Origin: Bacteroidota bacterium
Lineage (GTDB): Bacteria; Bacteroidota; Ignavibacteria; Kapaibacteriales; UBA2268
DNA length: 5,491 nucleotides
Direction: 5' to 3'
Assembly (NCBI GenBank): GCA_017428585.1
Contig: JAFRQN010000239.1
Span: 1-5,491, forward strand
Each line of letters opens with the position of its first letter. Within the stretch, counting starts at the first letter, position 1. The notes beneath the pieces are model-generated. The model had not been told where the DNA came from. It did not search any database and saw nothing but the letters and a program-made list of their open reading frames with translations. Positions 4,502 through 5,491 of the stretch are shown piece after piece. The translations under genes and the position numbers were made by a program.

Positions 4502-5491
4502 TTATGATTTTATATTAAAAACTTGATTTTTCCAAATAACTTTTCTATTTAAAAGTGTAAAAGGTATAAGAACCTCTACAACACTAAAAACACCAATGAA
4601 TGGTATTACCCATTTCCTTAAATAATTTTTCTCAAGTATATTATAAACAGGAAATAGAACCAACATATCTCCTAATATACGTAAAAATATATGTATTAGG
4701 AACAATAATAAATTCATTTGTAAAACACTTATTAAAAAAGTTGCCGTTATACAACAAACAGAAAAAACATAAGCTGCGGCTACCCATCCTAAAGACATGC
4801 CACCAAGAGCCCATCGTTTATGCTGTCTAAAGTATTCCTTCAAATTATTTACAGGTAAAGTTTCTACACATGCTTCTTTATCACATAAGTAATTTATTTT
4901 ATATCCTGCATTATAAACTGTTTTTAATAAACTATAATCTTCTGTAATACTAAATTTAATATTTGGATAACCACCTACTGTATAATATGCTTCTCGTGAA
5001 ATTGCAAGATTATTACCAAAGCACCCTATAACTTTATTAAATCCTATACCAGCACAAGCACAAGTACTCATATAAGTCCATTCCGAATCTTGGAATTTAC
5101 CAAAAATATTTTTTCCTTGTATATTTGTATACGAACAAACCATACCAATATTTCTATTAATCGATTGATCATCATTCAAAAAATTAGAAACAATAGTCAT
5201 AATCCAATTTTTTTCAACTATACAATCAGCATCTGTTAATAAAAACAATTCTCCATTTGCAATAGAAATACCAGCATGAATAGCTCCCGGCTTACCTTGT
5301 AAATTACGTAAATTATTTGGATTTGTTATATTTTTTTGTACAATATTAATATTTTTATGCTTTCTAGAAAATTCTGAAATAATAGAACTTGTATTATCTA
5401 CAGATCTATCATTTACACAGATTATTTCATAAGATTCTTTAGGATAATTCGAATTTATTAAAGCATTTAAACAATTTTCTATATTATCTTC
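4502..5491 (-). CDS. Membrane-associated GT2 family glycosyltransferase, 5' end outside the window
   Basis: The frame is open from the right edge to the TAA at 4502, giving 329 visible residues. A TTG at 5248 could be mistaken for the start, but the preceding 81 codons encode conserved family sequence, so the gene begins beyond 5491. Numbered from the edge: EDNIENCL (1-8) matches the NEExNI segment, VNDRSVDNT is at 26-34 (nucleotide-binding Asp28), QGKPGAIHAG at 65-74, and the metal-binding TDAD at 86-89. The catalytic-base motif ED is at 184-185, and QHKRW (223-227) is the QxxRW acceptor/product motif of processive GT2 enzymes. Three C-terminal membrane helices follow (about 235-257, 261-283, 294-314), ending with IWKNQ. 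It should transfer a sugar from a nucleotide donor to a lipid or growing polysaccharide at the inner face of the cytoplasmic membrane. Donor and product are unknown. Probably 15-45 residues, including one membrane helix, are missing. The HMA gene follows after 36 bp. Confidence 0.92.
   Translation of the reverse strand, partial: EDNIENCLNALINSNYPKESYEIICVNDRSVDNTSSIISEFSRKHKNINIVQKNITNPNNLRNLQGKPGAIHAGISIANGELFLLTDADCIVEKNWIMTIVSNFLNDDQSINRNIGMVCSYTNIQGKNIFGKFQDSEWTYMSTCACAGIGFNKVIGCFGNNLAISREAYYTVGGYPNIKFSITEDYSLLKTVYNAGYKINYLCDKEACVETLPVNNLKEYFRQHKRWALGGMSLGWVAAAYVFSVCCITATFLISVLQMNLLLFLIHIFLRILGDMLVLFPVYNILEKNYLRKWVIPFIGVFSVVEVLIPFTLLNRKVIWKNQVFNIKS

Noticed and set aside
4600..4830. Plus-strand 76-codon frame opposite the glycosyltransferase C-terminus
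   Set aside because: The minus-strand frame carries the QxxRW motif and membrane helices; the plus-strand product has no support.
1..5491. Mobile element, CRISPR array, defence or toxin-antitoxin system
   Set aside because: No transposase, integrase, regularly spaced repeats, nuclease/helicase modules or small overlapping gene pairs were seen on either strand.

Overview
The window comes from a strongly AT-rich bacterial genome, most likely of the Bacteroidota/FCB group (including Ignavibacteria and Kapabacteria-like lineages). The evidence is a 30-residue AURKAIP1/COX24-type ribosomal peptide of the Bacteroidota kind directly after an HU gene, a DUF6588-like outer-membrane protein, A/T-rich leaders with few Shine-Dalgarno sites, and a possible GldL-like membrane protein. 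All six complete genes and the one partial gene end in TAA. The placement is inference; there is no rRNA or tRNA to settle it.

Layout, left to right. Positions 1-609 hold a rightward pair: an HU-family DNA-binding protein (127-501) and, 15 bp later, the small basic ribosomal peptide (517-609), which is preceded by the only well-placed Shine-Dalgarno motif in the window. A TATAAT box lying inside a 9-bp inverted repeat precedes HU. A bidirectional hairpin terminator (643-676) separates this pair from a leftward pair. That pair, read from 3027 down to 700, is an exported beta-barrel-like protein followed after 30 bp by an NrnA-type DHH/DHHA1 phosphoesterase. A 174-bp divergent intergenic region (3028-3201) contains an A11T8 tract, an 18-bp T7GCA7 palindrome and a candidate rightward promoter. 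It feeds a lone rightward gene (3202-3993) for a protein with a two-helix membrane hairpin and a long cytoplasmic coiled coil. A second bidirectional terminator (4000-4035) of the same design closes that gene and a further leftward pair: a membrane GT2 glycosyltransferase that runs off the right edge (4502-5491, 5' end missing) and, 36 bp after it, an exported heavy-metal-associated (HMA) protein with a cysteine-rich tail (4052-4465).

The units look mostly like housekeeping and envelope genes: nucleoid and ribosome, nanoRNA/pAp turnover, outer membrane, surface polysaccharide and metal handling. I see no transposase, integrase, CRISPR array, toxin-antitoxin pair or phage gene. The item most worth following is the 263-aa protein at 3202. 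Its membrane hairpin, with a buried glutamate in the second helix followed by a coiled coil, resembles GldL, the stator subunit of the type IX secretion/gliding motor. It carries an extra N-terminal domain of about 85 residues and has no GldM next to it. This resemblance is a hypothesis from motif reading, not a demonstrated homology.
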